The notes beneath the pieces are model-generated. The model was not told where the DNA came from and made no database searches. It worked only from the letters and a program-made list of their open reading frames with translations. From Tenebrio molitor (lineage: Eukaryota; Arthropoda; Insecta; Coleoptera; Tenebrionidae): DNA of 64,000 bases. The position numbers were made by a program, and so were the translations under genes. Below are positions 12,296 through 25,573 of this stretch, in pieces (positions within the stretch are counted from its first letter, which is position 1; every line of letters starts with the position of its first letter). The stretch is from assembly GCF_963966145.1 (NCBI RefSeq), contig NC_091055.1:3596001-3660000 (forward strand). Reading direction: 5' to 3'.

Positions 12296-15200
12296 TATAC
12301 AGCATCGGGTATCGTATACCTAACTAATTATTGATAAGGTAAATTTGAGAATGTTTTAAATTTTTTTGTTAATAAATAAGGCCGTAACAGTTTTATTGGT
12401 TTTCTGAAATTAACTGTTAATTTACCTGTAAAGTTTTTACACTAAATGCATCTGTATCTGCTAACGCATTAAACCCTGGTGGCACAAATTTTGATTTGGT
12501 TTGCTAAATAATTCGCTTTTTTATTTAAACGCAAACCAGACGCGTGATTTATGGCCCAAATGGTATAATTTGCCAACAAAAGGATCATTCCCTACTAGCC
12601 GACCGTTTTGAACCTCTTATTTACAGCTTTGCCATAGAATTGACAATTCCCATTCTCACCTAAATTAACAACAGCACAAGTAGCAGGTCATAAATAAAAA
12701 TGATTTTCAAAGTTAAAATGTAAAATTGGTGTTTTTTTTGCTGATTTCGTAAATAATAATTATAGGAAGTGAATCTGGGTAGACTAGTATAAAAATCAGA
12801 ATTTGATTTTTGGTAAAATTTCCTTTTTTTTGGCTTTGTTTGTAAGTGAAAAATTATCAAAAAACTATTAAATGTACCTTACTAATACCCAGGTAAGTGT
12901 GAAAAATTTCGACAATTGTATTTAATTAATCGCGATTTCTGGCGATGCCCGACCCTGTACACTGCACGACCCAACAAAATGAGCAGAGCAATTTTCATTT
13001 TTTAGTGTTAAGTAGACCTCCAAAATTACTCACACAACAAAAAAAATATTATAATCAAACACTGTGTATACTCAGATGGCGACAATAACTCTCACACCTT
13101 TTGTCAGTTATCGTAAAGTCTTCACAGGTAAACGATTGTTTCATTTATGTATTATTCATGTATAACATAAAAAATAAAGCACAGTTTGTTGTGTCAGCAG
13201 TCGGATGACTTTCTTTCTTGATGAGGAAGCACGAAATTTCCTCAAATGTTAATAAACACGACTAGGAAGTATTCTTATAAGTAAAGTTTATGCGACAGTT
13301 TCCAACAAATATAATTTATTGTATGAAAGGTTAGAATACGCTGCTTCAGCAATTAATTTCAACAGAATTCTTTTCCGTAGAACACGTTTCACCTGAATAA
13401 ACTCGAGTCGTCAGTATCCCACATTAGATCATCATAAATTGACTTGTCTTCGCTGCATACATGTTCATACAGCTCGCATTTCGTCTGAAGTAAATTTAGA
13501 CGATAAAGCACATTACTGTAATTATCCGTCAAGAATTCAGTTGCAATTGCATCCCCTGTAATTATTCGTTTTTTAACGGTGGGACTTGATGATGATGGAC
13601 AATTTCCAACATCACGTACGTGTTTTTGTTTGAAGGGCTTCACCGGAAGGACAGTATGCTAGAAGCTGAGACATAATCACATGTAACATCACCTCCGGCG
13701 CGACAGGTGATCTGCTAGGACTGCTGGGTGAATTTAAACGATCTCGTCGACGACTAATTTCAATGGGAATTTGTCGTCGGAAACAGTCAGCAGATTCCCT
13801 TTTAAAAGTAATATAAATATTTAAGACACAATGGAGAGGTATTGTTGGGATGAGAAAAATCAAATTGCAAATTCCTTTTCAATTGGATTAAAGTTCGGTG
13901 ACCCAGCTTGTTTAAGAAATGATTTGGAATTCGTTCTTCCTGACATATTCAACGTCTAAATTAAGCTCGGACAATGCCCACGGCTTGTTGCCGCTTTGGT
14001 GGTGAGATTATAATAATAACAAACAAATTGTCTTGCAACTAAATGTGTTTACCCATAAAGAGGAAATTACAAGAGATGACGATAATTTTCTAGTTGTAGC
14101 GTTGAAAGCGCTCTTCTGACAACAAAAAATTCCAACAACTGCTACTATGAACGGACGTGTTGAGGGATGTGCTTGGAAATGAATTTGAGTTGGTGAGGAC
14201 CATCAACATTCGCATACCGGTCGCAACTCGGTAAACATCAATTGCTGGAGTGGTTCGTATGAATTATATTTATGTGGTGCCATTACAGCCATAATAAAAT
14301 CCACAACTCGTTTTGAAAGGAGATAAGTCAGGTGAGGAGTAGAGTTTCACTTTACGAGGACAGTAAAACTGAGATTGCTACCAGGATTAGCATACGAAGT
14401 GTCCCAAAAAGCGCGCGAGATGGTGGGTTTGTGGGTTAATCAGATGTAGAACTAATTTCTGGGCAAAAAGAGTCAACTGGGAAAAAGTTGCTTCGACCAT
14501 GACGCCTGTCGACTCCGCACAAAACTTTGATGTAATTTACTGTGTACAGTTATCAAATTTGAAGGCGCAATGGTATTTTGATGACTCACTTCATCGATCG
14601 GTTAATTTCGTCACGTTTGGCACATATCGATTTAACTGTTTTTGGGCGTTGTGTCATGATTTTTCGACTCTAGAGGAAAGTGTTGATAAATTTGCAACCA
14701 TCACTTTTGCAAGTCTAACTCGCTGCGCTGTTATTTATGTAAAATGACAGTAATTGGCTGTGTCAGCAGACATCTCGGATTCTTCGCACCAACAACACAA
14801 AATTCACGTAATCTTACTTTCGACTCTAACTGTCATACACGAACTCGTTCCTGTGACAGATCAAGTCCAGATTTTGGTCACGCTCGGAGTTGTGAAACGG
14901 CTTCATCTTGTTACGTGCATCAGACGAGTCTTTGTGGCATCGCGAGATTATTAAAGCAGATGCTGCAATTAATTTTTCACCTGGTTCGTTTGCCGTAAAA
15001 TCGTAAAGACCTAAGTGCTATCGTAAAGGCATGTTTATTGAGGCGCTGTTAATAAACATACTTACAGGCATCGGAGGGCATTGTGGTCTCCAGACGAACA
15101 TGCATTGTTTGGGTGAAACAAATCTACAATTATGTGAAAAAACGAATGAATTCACACTCGATTCAGACGAGAGATAAAAATGTACCATTCTCTGGTGAAC

Positions 15201-15564
15201 CCGCTCTTTCGACTGGCTGAACCCAGATGGCGATCTCGTCCCATATTTTCACAGTTTTATTGCGACTTTATGGTTTTTGTCGAATTATGTCCATTAGAGT
15301 TCCGATTTCTTGCGGAGTTCTACTTTTCGACGGCTCAGACCCGTCGCAATTTATTCTCAAATTAACATAATTGCACAAGAAATGCCCATAAAAGATTCGA
15401 ATCTATGCTCACGACAAAATTGGACACGACGGCAAAAATTCTGACAATGTGTAGGCGAAGAGAGACTCATTGATTATTATCAAAAATTTAATATGATTCT
15501 GATTGGGTAGAATTGAGCGAATCCTTTCAAAACATGTGACGATCAGTCAACGTGCACTAACTAT
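12296..15564. other. Non-coding apart from one doubtful minus-strand gene
   Basis: Apart from the candidate at 13389-13797 I see no exon supported by splice sites or family motifs. The interval would be intronic if the 148-24472 gene model is right. Confidence 0.45.
13389..13797 (-). CDS. Doubtful hypothetical protein, two exons
   Basis: A minus-strand frame (about 13797-13693) encodes a basic Ser/Pro/Arg stretch including RRRDRLNSPSSPSRSPVAPE. It meets a good donor (GAG then GTGATG) at 13692. After a 55 nt gap ending in AG, an 83-codon frame (13637-13389, stop included) begins PFKQKHVRDVGN and ends in acidic YDDLMWDTDDSSLFR. Joining keeps frame (phase 0). The composition resembles a real regulatory protein more than the random frames nearby, but I do not recognise a family. 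The upstream boundary (an AG at about 13798) is weak and no start codon is assigned. It would lie on the same strand inside the proposed long intron of the Argos-related gene. Could be chance. Confidence 0.3.
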
Positions 15565-15994
15565 CGGGTGTTCATTTAAATCTCCGGTCATAGTTGGCGT
15601 TGAAGAGTCGATTGTGAACGCATCAGCTGTCTAAATCTTACCTCAGAACTTTTTATTTTCCGTTATCAAAAATCAATATGCCCTCTATATTTTTTATTGC
15701 CAGTACCATATGGTACTAACTATTATTCGACACAATTTTATAATGTGTTATTGTTGAAATATAGAAAATAAAATACATATATTTATTTAGATATTTAATA
15801 TTTGACTCGTATGTTTTTGTATCTGGTGTTCATTTAAATTTCCGGTTAAAGTTGACGTTGAAGAGTCGATTGTGAACGCACCACGCTGTTTAAGTCTAAC
15901 CTCACTTTTTCCGTTGTTTGGTTTTTACACTAGTGGAGCGTTCACAATCGACTCTTCAACGCCAACTTTAACCGGAAATTTAAATGAACACCCG
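15565..15994. mobile_element. Composite inverted-repeat element, family C, copy 1
   Basis: Outer ends CGGGTGTTCATTTAAAT ... ATTTAAATGAACACCCG flanked by TAT/ATA. A second left-type end (CTGGTGTTCATTTAAATTTC) lies inside at 15823, so the right ~170 bp (15823-15994) is itself a foldback unit, and the outer left end is an extra arm with ~260 bp between the two. The interval 15646-15994 is shared with 30190-30543 in the same arrangement. Confidence 0.82.
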
Positions 15995-17618
15995 ATACAT
16001 ATATGTACAAACTATCGAGTACTACTCTCAGTGGAATAAGATTACGAGTCCCAATAATAGTCGTTTATAATGAGTACTTTTACAACGAGTAAAGTCTTAC
16101 ATTATATCGTAAATTATATTTGTAATTAAAATTTACCAATTAGACTGTCGTAAATTTTTTAATTTTATGTTAGACAAACAAAAGAATATATTTTGCCGTC
16201 GGTGAATTACCGTTAATTTATTTTTTATGACTTTCTACGAGAGTGTAAATCATCAACCGGCTTATGTGTTCTTTGATTTCAATCTGTGTCAATTTTTCAT
16301 TGATTTTATTAAAAGGATATAACTGGTCATAATTTTAATTATCACTTTTATGCATATCTACATCATCGGAAATTCTCTTGCAAAGTAATTAAATTTGTAT
16401 TTACAACCGGAAATACGAAAACAAATATTACCACATAAAATTTAACAGCGCAGGATAGAATATGTTATACTTTCTAAGCGATTAGCATTTCCGATTTATC
16501 ATTTATTTGAGAAACAAAGGAAAAAATTTTTTTGTGACCGACAACCATAAGCTGACACATTTTTCCCAATTTTAACAACAAATTCAAATACGAGAAACAA
16601 AACTGGAAGAAACATGACTTATTTATTCACAAATTGACATACATATTTTAATCGCTTCTATATTTTCTCCACGTTCGTTTTAAATTTTAATATTTACATG
16701 AATCACTCTGTATATACTTTTATACATATCACACGAAAATACTGCATTTCAAAAGAAATTCATATTGCCACAGGTTTTTCTAATACAAATTCCAATTGTA
16801 AATATAAGGTCACTGTGATTAAAAAAAAATGCAAAATTTTGATAATGTCCTCGCGTATATTTTTGGGTTAGCGTTTTTATTTCCTTAATCATGAACACCA
16901 ATTCAGTGCGAGAGACCAAACTCTCTAGGACTAAACTTACACACCCCGTATATAAAATAACTGATCACAGATAATTACATTCTTTCATTTGTCTCTATTT
17001 GTCTAGAGATGTCATTTAAAAAAATCTAGTACTTAGGTATTGCATGTCCGTGTTAATTTTCTTTTGTTTGAGTGTTAATAAGTAGTCAGCAGTTGGTAAA
17101 CTGCTCGTTAAATGGTACCTCGAGGCCAATTGGACCCGATTGAGCAGGGTCGGACTGGTGCGTTCCGCCCCCAACAGTACCGTACTGGTAAAATTCTTGT
17201 TGTCTTTTAGGGAATTTGTTGTGGTCACGTGAGTAGGTCTGGAGACTGCATTTTAATTGTGACGGATGCGCCAGGATGGCGTGATTACAGTGCGACGAAC
17301 CATAGACTAATTTATGTTTGTCATAACATTTAATATGCCAATGAGGGAAATGAGCTGTTAAATGACCACAACAGAATGCGGATGCTCGTGATGAATTATT
17401 TTCACCTTCATTATAAGTTTTTTGAATTTTCATTAATATCGTCGTTTTTATTGTCGACGAAAAAAATGTGTGTTCATGCACCTTAATTGTACCGAACCTG
17501 AAATAATATCATGCTTCTATACCCGTTTTAAAGCGTGACACATGACTATCGATACGCCATACTAATTGAATTACTAATTTAATACATGTACACAGTGTAA
17601 ACGGCGCTGACAAAAAAA

Positions 17619-17650
17619 TCACTCACTCACTCACTCGCTCGCTCGCTCAT
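17619..17650 (+). repeat. Tetranucleotide microsatellite (CACT)n(CGCT)n
   Basis: About four CACT units pass directly into about three CGCT units. A simple repeat with an A-to-G shift of the unit part way through. Confidence 0.9.
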
Positions 17651-19847
17651 TCAGATCCGCCCGTCCCATCTCAAATTTGATTTTAATATGAACATAATCA
17701 ATTAATCGAATTGATTACTTCCTACTGACAGGACTCGGTTTTCTACTCGACTATATTTTACGAGAACATCTACGCAATCTTTAAATATGCAGAGATACGT
17801 CGCTTGTTAGTCTAACATGTGAACTAAAAATGTACAGAAGTGGTCTTGTAGTTTGCAATTAACCTTGCGAGTTGACTGCAGAAGAACTGTGTTAAAACAA
17901 TTAACCACACACACTAAAAACTCTTGTAATCGAGCAAACATTCGTTGCGCTCACTTAGTAAATTGCTCAGATTGTAAAACGTATGTAAACTGCTCCAGAA
18001 ATTTGGGAATTCGTCAGCAGTGAAAGTCGTACAGTTTCTAAAATTGACTCTTGTCGGTATTGTCAGTACAGCTTTCAGTGTGTCATTATCTCCAAAATAT
18101 TCAATTATGATTTTATTGAGGACAAGTCTAATGCATTTACTGTGGTCCGTAATGAACGTCACTTGCGTGAGTTCTGTGTGAAAGAAGCGTCTAAAAGTCC
18201 AGTTTCTGGTGACACAGAAGAGATGTACCTTCACTTTTGCCCACAACCGTAAAATGCGCAAATGTGGAATTGGGGCGAACAGGAGAGGACCGCCGGGAGA
18301 GCCTTGCGGAGTTGCGTTCCCAATCTGGTCGCGTCGAAAAAGTTAATGTGGAGTTGCGTTGTTCTGAAAAAGTTTCATTTGCATAGGCTGTCCACACTGT
18401 CGGAAAAAATTAATTGAAAATATTGCAATTTGTCCGTATTCACCGGAACAAATCGCCGGTTTATTAATTGTACGTCGGAAAAAGTGTAATAAAATTGACG
18501 ACACTTTACAAAGAGCCATAAATTTTAGAGCGATCGTAAAAATTCTGCGAACCTGCGACAGAACGAATTGAAAAAACGTTTCTTCTAGATTCGCACAATA
18601 AATTCCCGCGGTGAATGAAATTTCATTACGACATCTATTAATCACTCTGTTGTGGTCGAACGTCTTAAGGTGCCACTTTTGCTTTGACATGGTTCATATA
18701 GATGCAACACGTCAATACTTCCTGGTGTTAATATGCACTCGTGTAGCTATCTGTGCCATTCTTCCTTTAAAAAAAACAAACGGTTGGTTTTCCATGCGGT
18801 TTGTTATGTAGATCTGGGAAACAAGCTGGATTGATTGCGCTCAACTTCTTATTACCTCTCGTTTATTTAACAGTACCGTCCGAAATCTTCACTTGATGAC
18901 CTTACAATTACACAGTAGGAAAAGGTTTTTGAACTTACTAGTGGTGCACAAATGTAATGGCGCGGAAAGCTCTACTCCAGCCATATCATTTATTATCGTT
19001 ACACATTATGTATCGTCTTGATCCGGTACTACCAACGTTTTCCACCTTTTTGGACCATCAACTCTAACTAGTTTATAAACGTTTGGTTGTTTCGTCACGA
19101 CTTGTAATTTTAAGCGATCAACCCTAATCGATCCCCACCGGAAATTATTCCTCGCCCAAACAAAAATCGATACTTTTCATCAAAAACTTCCACCACATCC
19201 CTCCTTCGACTCCGCGATAATCATGTCAATTAAAATTATCGATAAATTAAAACGAAATCAGTAATTTCAAGCTAGTTACGCCTCACAATTTTTGAAACAC
19301 TGTAATTACAGCCTCCGAGGGGTTGATGTACTCAAATCGTCCGTTTTTCTTCAACATAATTGTTCTGAGTTATTTCTCGTAAATGCAATTAAATCTTTAT
19401 AATTTCACAGTTGTTCACAATTTATTTACGATCACAATGCGATATCTACTAATGAAGCTGAGTGGTAACGCGTACTTTTGTTCTTGTTTCTGTTTTCACT
19501 GCTCTGGGCTACTAGTTTGTTGTATGCATTTATGCATAGATAATTCTAGTTAGCACGAACTTTAATTTCAAATTAGTGACAACTAAATCAAAGAAATGTC
19601 TTCCAAACATGTTTATCGTTAGTCACTGACTTTAATTTCCACAGTAACAGCGGTCTACCTGACAATTATGTGTCTTGCGATGTAAATGATTGGCTGCGGA
19701 CAAAAATATATCTGTTGGATAATTTTTAAACCATTCTCGATCCTCGCCATCCCTCATTTATCACATAACTGGGCACATAATAATCACCTTAAACTTATTT
19801 TCAGATATAAAAAATATATATTTTTTAAATATAAAAAAACATTTTTA

Positions 19848-19962
19848 ATTACGCTATAACTTGAAAACAAATGAAAATCGGATAAGAACATATGAGTTTT
19901 TTTACATTATTTTCACGTGTAAACACTCCATGGAGTTTCGGCCGTTCCTCCCGATTCACCCT
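19848..19962. mobile_element. Solo right arm of family F element
   Basis: AATTACGCTATAACTTGAAA through CGATTCACCCTG followed by TA matches the right end of the full element at 25574-26146 over ~115 bp with few differences. No left end is seen nearby, so this is a truncated copy. Confidence 0.82.
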
Positions 19963-20129
19963 GTATAATATGAATATGAAGAGATTTTTTTTTAAATATG
20001 TATTAACACAGGAAATCTCATTGAATAACCAAAAAATCTTAAACTTTAAATTGTTGATAAAAATACATCAGAAATAAACAAAACGAAGACTTTTTAAATA
20101 TTTGAGAATTGTGAAAAAAAATACATATA

Positions 20130-20683
20130 CTGTAGCAGACACAATATTCGGACACCCAATAAACCCAAACCAAGTGCCCATAATTAGACCCACAATAGAA
20201 AGGGTCGGTTGGTGGTAAATCAATGGGAGATTGCAAACACGCTTAAGAATTTCTTACGATGGACCGTATTATGAAATTCCAGGGGCAGTACAGTTTCTTT
20301 AAAAAAACGTTTTACGACTGATGAAATTGCAAAAAAATATGGTCACACAATTTTACGCCTTCCTCCGTATCATTGCATCTTCAATGATATTTAATTTTCC
20401 AAAATTTGGGCATGAAACATTACAATTTTTAAGAAAAGGTATCGACCAAATAACCCCACAAAATTGAAAAAATTACTGTGGGCCATCTGCGTTGTGTTGA
20501 ATAGAAACTACATCCGCTGGGTTTTCCCTAATTAGGATTTTTTCAAGTACGGTCCGTGCCGCAAACTTTCAAGCGAACCCTCACAGTTTGGTGATTTATG
20601 GCTGTGGTTACTGCTTATTGTTAACATAATTGTGGGTACTTTGCTTAGGTTTATTGGGTGTCCGAATATTGTGTCTGCTACAG
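20130..20683. mobile_element. DNA element, family D, 36 bp inverted repeats
   Basis: Starts CTGTAGCAGACACAATATTC and ends with its reverse complement; identity extends ~36 bp to the AATAAACC. TA flanks both sides (20128-20129 and 20684-20685). The ~480 bp interior has no transposase. First of three elements placed end to end. Confidence 0.88.
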
Positions 20684-20689
20684 TAGGTA

Positions 20690-21085
20690 CAGCCTGTCCC
20701 AGAACTGCCTCCCCAGAGAAAAAAGGGAGTATTTGAGTAAATGTGATAATCTGAATTTTAAAGAAAAAAAGTCCTATCTCAAGCAATAGTCAAGAAAAGA
20801 CATCTTAAACTTGATTAGAGTTGAGCACTGTCAAGGTAGGACGACCGCAGGGTTTCAAAATTCCAAGTAAACTTTTCGCGATATCAATATGTAATTATTT
20901 TTGCTGTCTCGCAACCTGTCCGATTTTTTAGTAATACCTTAGGACGGCTTCAGGGATTGGTGAAATTGAAAACTTTATAACTCGGTTATGTGAGCTACAG
21001 GAAATTTTATTTTAGTCATCTTGGAGTCTATTTTGGTCTCCGCACATGCCTGTTTTCTATAGGGAGACAGTTCTGGGACATGCTG
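20690..21085. mobile_element. DNA element, family E
   Basis: Left end CAGCCTGTCCCAGAACTGCC, right end GGGAGACAGTTCTGGGACAT then GCTG; TA on both sides (20688-20689, 21086-21087). Inverted repeats of ~25 bp with a small mismatch. The inner CCCAGAACTG is shared with the element at 26833-27078, suggesting a related family. Confidence 0.82.
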
Positions 21086-21089
21086 TATA

Positions 21090-21445
21090 CAGGATGTTAC
21101 TGAAATGCGTGACCAAATTTTAACCAGGAGCTACTGGCTTCATGTAGAACTCGGAAAAAATATTTAAAAAATTCTATGTCAAAAAATAAAATTACATTTC
21201 TTTTTTGAGCTACATTTTTTTTAAATTGCTTTTAGTTTTCTACGTTGTCCTACAACCTCGTAGGTAAAATTTCGGCACATTTTAAAAATACACCCTGTAT
21301 ATCATGTTTTATAAAATGTACGCCAATGCGAAGTAACCTCTAGGAAATATGCTTTAAAACAAGGAAAGTGCATATCTTTTCCGAGTTCTACATGAAGCCA
21401 GTAGCTCGTGGTTAAAATTTGGGCACGCATTTCAACAACACCCTG
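21090..21445. mobile_element. Foldback MITE, family A, copy 2 (internally deleted)
   Basis: Left arm matches family A over ~250 bp starting CAGGATGTTACTGAAATGCG. The right arm is cut down to the last ~70 bp (from TTTTCCGAGTTCTACATGAA to CAACACCCTG). Left TA at 21088-21089 directly follows the right TA of the family E element. Most of the right arm present in copies 1 and 3 is missing here. Confidence 0.85.
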
Positions 21446-23983
21446 TTTACAGAAATAATGTTCTAAAATATTACAGTATAATCACTCAATTTGGGAAGTA
21501 GATTTTTGTGATTTTTTTCTTGCCAAATAAATATAATGTCACTGTGAAGAATGCTCTAGAGATGAATAAAAAACCAAACATTTCTTGGTAGTATTTGACG
21601 TGATTTATAATTTGTTCAGTAATCACGGCAGTAGCTGGGAGAAGTAATATTTTCTACTGTTACTTTTGGGAAGACCATTGAGTCTGGCACTTTAATAACA
21701 AATGTAGACTAATTAAGGCACGTTTTTTCTCATTAATTATGATTGACAAGTTGCGATGATTGGTCGCAGGATATAAGGAATTACATTTTATTATTTTTTG
21801 AGGCAAGCACAATGAATGCTAATTATCATAAAAAATATTTCTTCGTGGTAAAAAACGAATGAGCATACAAACGGAAGTGCCAGCTGGGGAGATAAATGAT
21901 TTGAGATGGCGATGGAATCTATAAAAATTGCTTATTTAAGAGCGGTTTTATCTGCAACAGGTTCACTTTCATCCGTTGCAACCGATCCAGATAAGAATTA
22001 AGACGGCGAACAAAACAAAATTAAAAACGAAACCAGAAACGGCAACGTTTCCACGCGACATAAATTGTAACACGAACTGTACTACATGTCCAGTCGTGCG
22101 TCGAACAAAATAAAATTATTTCATCGAAATTTTGGCCCAAAACAAATCGAGGATGCGGCAAATTCGACCTGCTTATCGACAACTTGACAGTAATGGACGG
22201 TCACAAGACTGAACAACACTTCTTCACGACGATGCTCTTAAATTGACATTTTTCGTTCACTGTCACTTTTTAGAAACTCTTATTCCCTTAAAACCGAAAG
22301 CTATCCATTACTGGAATGTGGTGCTCACACTGTGCAGCCAAATAAAAGAGAATAGAATTTTCAAAAATATACAATGTACTATAACAATTTCCAAAAACTA
22401 CACCAATTTCCAACTTTCAACAAAATTTTTGCTCATTTTTAGAAACAAAAATAGTATTGGAATTTACTACGTTCGGTGAGCGTATTTCGATGAAATTTCC
22501 AAATTTTATTGGGACACCTGTATACATATTACAAAAGATGTACACATCGAATAATTTTGTATATTTTTGTTTCCAAAGAAGCATTATGAAGCAGGGATGT
22601 AAGTAAAAATTTTCGAAAATTGTTCCCAACATTTTTCAAAATGTGTCAGTGGTGCTCCAGTTTGTTGGGTCAACTTATGGGAGATATAACGATATGTCAA
22701 AGTGGAGATTAAATAGATAAGGGAAAGCAGAGTGCGTCTGGTAAGACTTCCGGACTTGCTAATTGAAGTGTGTAATTAGAATTTGCATAGCCTACCATGA
22801 TGCATATCAAAGGATAATGGCAACGGCATCCAACGTCCGTCGTGGTTGATCTGACTTGGGTCATTGAGCTGCATCATACTAATCTTCTCGGTGGACGAGC
22901 AAATTTATCGCATGTAAGCTTGATCATTTTTCCGAAAGACGAATCTCGTTAGACGTTTATTTCGCATTTTCGTCAGGTTGTGCTAAAAACGAGGCGAGCA
23001 TGTGTCCTGCGGGTTTCCTTATCCCCGTTTCCTATTTAATATCACAACCGTAGCCGTCCGCCTCGATTTTACGCAGAAATTTGCTCGGCAATTTTTGCAC
23101 CAACTAATTGATTCTCGCTAAATAAGGAAGACGTAAGCTTACCGGTGTTAATTTACGCCCACCGGGCCACGGTCGTGTCTAATCACCCTTTATAACCGCC
23201 GCATCCCGCCTCTTTCGCCTCATAATTAGTTTTTGATTTTGGAAATTTTTGGCAACGTTCGTTTGACCATGCCGTAACAATGGCCGCTGCCGAACGGTAC
23301 TTTTTTGTGAAAAACCGTTGCTAATTCAAGCTTATCAAATTTCTCGGCTACTGTCCTGTATTTTTCGCGGGTTTATTGTGATACACGTCATAAGAATTGG
23401 ACAAGCATTGAAAGTGAATTCGGCTTTTCATCTTCAAATCTGCAACATCATTTTGCGTTTGCCAGTCCCGTACTTCCACAGCCGTAATAAAAATAATCGT
23501 AACCACATAATCGATATTTCTACTAGACTTCCTGCAAAAAATTACAGTTGCGCAAAACTGTACTTTCAGACTTGTTCATCTGAAATAGCCCCGATCGGTC
23601 GTACCCTAAAAAAGGACATTTTTCTAATCATTTGCACCACTCCTATTTTTACCCCATCTTCAAATATTTTTAGTTTCGGTAGTACCAAAACCGTCCACAT
23701 TCTACATTCAAAATTTTATTTTAAACGACCAAACAAAAACGTGGAGTGGACTCACGAGTACATTTAGAGCGGCATGTCGACCATAATTACCCTTAAAAAA
23801 TGAACCATCACGTGACTACCAAATTGAGCCTAATAAATTTCACTCATATTCGAGCCGTTACTTATATTTCCTCGTTTTTCATGTCAAGAATATCTAATGA
23901 TACTTGATTGGTACTTTTTCAGTACCACTTCGGCGAAGCATATTTGCGTGCTTGATAATTTTTTTCTGCAATCGATCACTCAC
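21446..23983. other. Non-coding stretch
   Basis: No gene recognised. A 149-codon plus-strand frame at 23318-23767 has no family similarity I can see. If the 148-24472 gene is correct, this is the start of its long intron. Confidence 0.45.
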
Positions 23984-24472
23984 CTGGCTGATATTGGATG
24001 CGATTTTGATTTGCGGTTTTTCCCTTTTGCTGAGGTAAAACTCGTGTGTTCGTTGATTCTCCCTGGGCTCTTCGGTGGTGGCGGTCGGTTCGTGGGTGGT
24101 GGTCTCGTCGAAGGGCGTCGCTTCGGTGGCGGCGCTCGACGTAGTGACGATTCTCCTGGTGGTGGCGTTGAGTCTCTTGGTGGTGGAGATCGGCACCATG
24201 GTGGTCTTGACCGTGGTGACTTGCGTGGTCTTGATCTTGAGCGGGCGCTTCGTCTCGCTCTTGGCCGGGAGGGTGGTCTTTTGGAGGCCTTTGGTGGTTG
24301 GCGAGGTTTTGGTGGTGAGGTTGGCCGGTGGAGTCGGCGGGAGCGCGGTCACTTTGTCACTCCCGGTTTTTCCCTGCCTGAGCCAGGTGGAGATCAGCTG
24401 CTGGGGGTACGTCCAGAATTGCGAGTCGACGTGCACCGCGCACAGGATAACGACGAGGATGACGACGCGCAT
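23984..24472 (-). CDS. Secreted Thr-rich protein, first exon (163 codons, phase 0)
   Basis: Starts at ATG 24472-24470. Residues 1-18 (MRVVILVVILCAVHVDSQ) form a signal peptide. Residues ~42-135 are a Thr/Pro/Ser-rich low-complexity region (TT, TTK, TTEE clusters) typical of O-glycosylated linkers, followed by a basic LSKREKPQIKI stretch and an N-glycosylation sequon NIS. The open frame runs on to a stop at 23894, but a strong donor (CAG then GTGAGTG) sits at 23983, so I end the exon there; the extra 29 residues look intronic. No other coding exon on this strand with a matching phase is evident until 451-338, which begins in phase 0. I infer that this is exon 1 of the Argos-related gene. Otherwise it is a short mucin-like secreted protein using the in-frame stop. 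Confidence 0.7.
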
Positions 24473-25573
24473 CGTTGAAGTTTGTCGGAACTGCAGACCA
24501 AATTTGTTTGTTCTATTTCCGCGGCTCCGTCAACTTTGTTGAGGTTGTTCGCGGCCGCGTCCTTGGGTGGTACTAAGCCGGTGGTACTTGCGGAGGCTTG
24601 CGAAGGTCTGTGCCGCGGAAGAAGCTTCATGCACTATGTACGCGATGCAAGCGGTTTACCAACAGCTAACCCACTTCCTAACCAATGATACCGTATTTAA
24701 AGCGTCCAATTCACTCCCTCCGGTACCATTCTCAACCGAATTCTGCCAGAAGCGCCGGCTTGGGCCGAGCTTTCCAGTTAAAGAGCTCTTATCTTTCGCA
24801 AACACGACGAACGTAAATTTCGCTACTTGAATTTTAATTTTTCATACACTCTTCTTTTTCTCTCTAGAACCACTGGAAACGCTCACAGACGACAATCCGC
24901 TATTTGTGGTCGAGTACTTCCTAGTAATTTCATCAATTCTCTTTTGATATTTTCTCATTTTTGCAATCCGTTATTTTCTAACCTTAACGAATACGACACA
25001 GGAATTTGTCACACCGTACTTTACAGTTACGCTCAAAACATCTTTATTTCTTCAAAGTACTCGGAAATAAATCTCCTCTAATTAAAATATTTTTCAACTC
25101 TACAACAGACGATTGTCTTCTCAGTCACAGACATTATCAAATTTAATTTAAGCTTTTTATACGAAAAAGAATGTAAGTTAAGCATCATGGGAAATTCTTT
25201 ATGTAGACTGTCATTACTAAGCATCATTTTTGTAACCTAAATTTTATCACAAATGTTATTGTTAACCGCACAGGAGTGATCATTATTCTCTTCATTATTA
25301 AACGTTATAATAACGCAAACAGCATGGTGTTTGCAAATGTAAAAAAAAATCTTATTATGTACTACAATAACTGCGGCCACTTTGACCATTCAAATCGTGT
25401 GAATAAATAAATAAAACTAATTAACACGATTTCCTTATTATAAATATTAATTGTTGCAGATAACCAAGAAAGACACATAACAGAACTTTCCAAAATATTA
25501 TTCAAGAATCACTTCTGCTTTTCCACTTTTTGTCCGCAAACATTCCAATTTTCAGCTTTCATTTCATCATATA
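24473..25573. other. Upstream region of the 24472 gene; no other gene seen
   Basis: On the minus strand a TTTAAATA-type AT box at about 24694-24704 with a CCAAT-like ATTGG just upstream could be the promoter of the Thr-rich exon, but no initiator motif supports it. The remainder is AT-rich without recognised exons. Confidence 0.35.

Larger units (their letters stand above)
15995..20129. other. Non-coding stretch
   Basis: No gene recognised. Minus-strand frames of 115-131 codons at 17086-17481, 17914-18261 and 18343-18690 lack family similarity, clear starts or splice logic. Contains a tetranucleotide repeat at 17619-17650 and a solo element arm at 19848-19962. Confidence 0.45.

Noticed and set aside
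23318..23767. 149-codon plus-strand frame
   Set aside because: No family motif and low-complexity-free but random-looking residues; its start codon is not a clear ATG context.
23897..24542. Long plus-strand frames (193 and 155 codons) rich in Gly/Val
   Set aside because: They are antisense shadows of the Thr-rich exon on the minus strand; the repeats ACC/GGT create open frames by composition.
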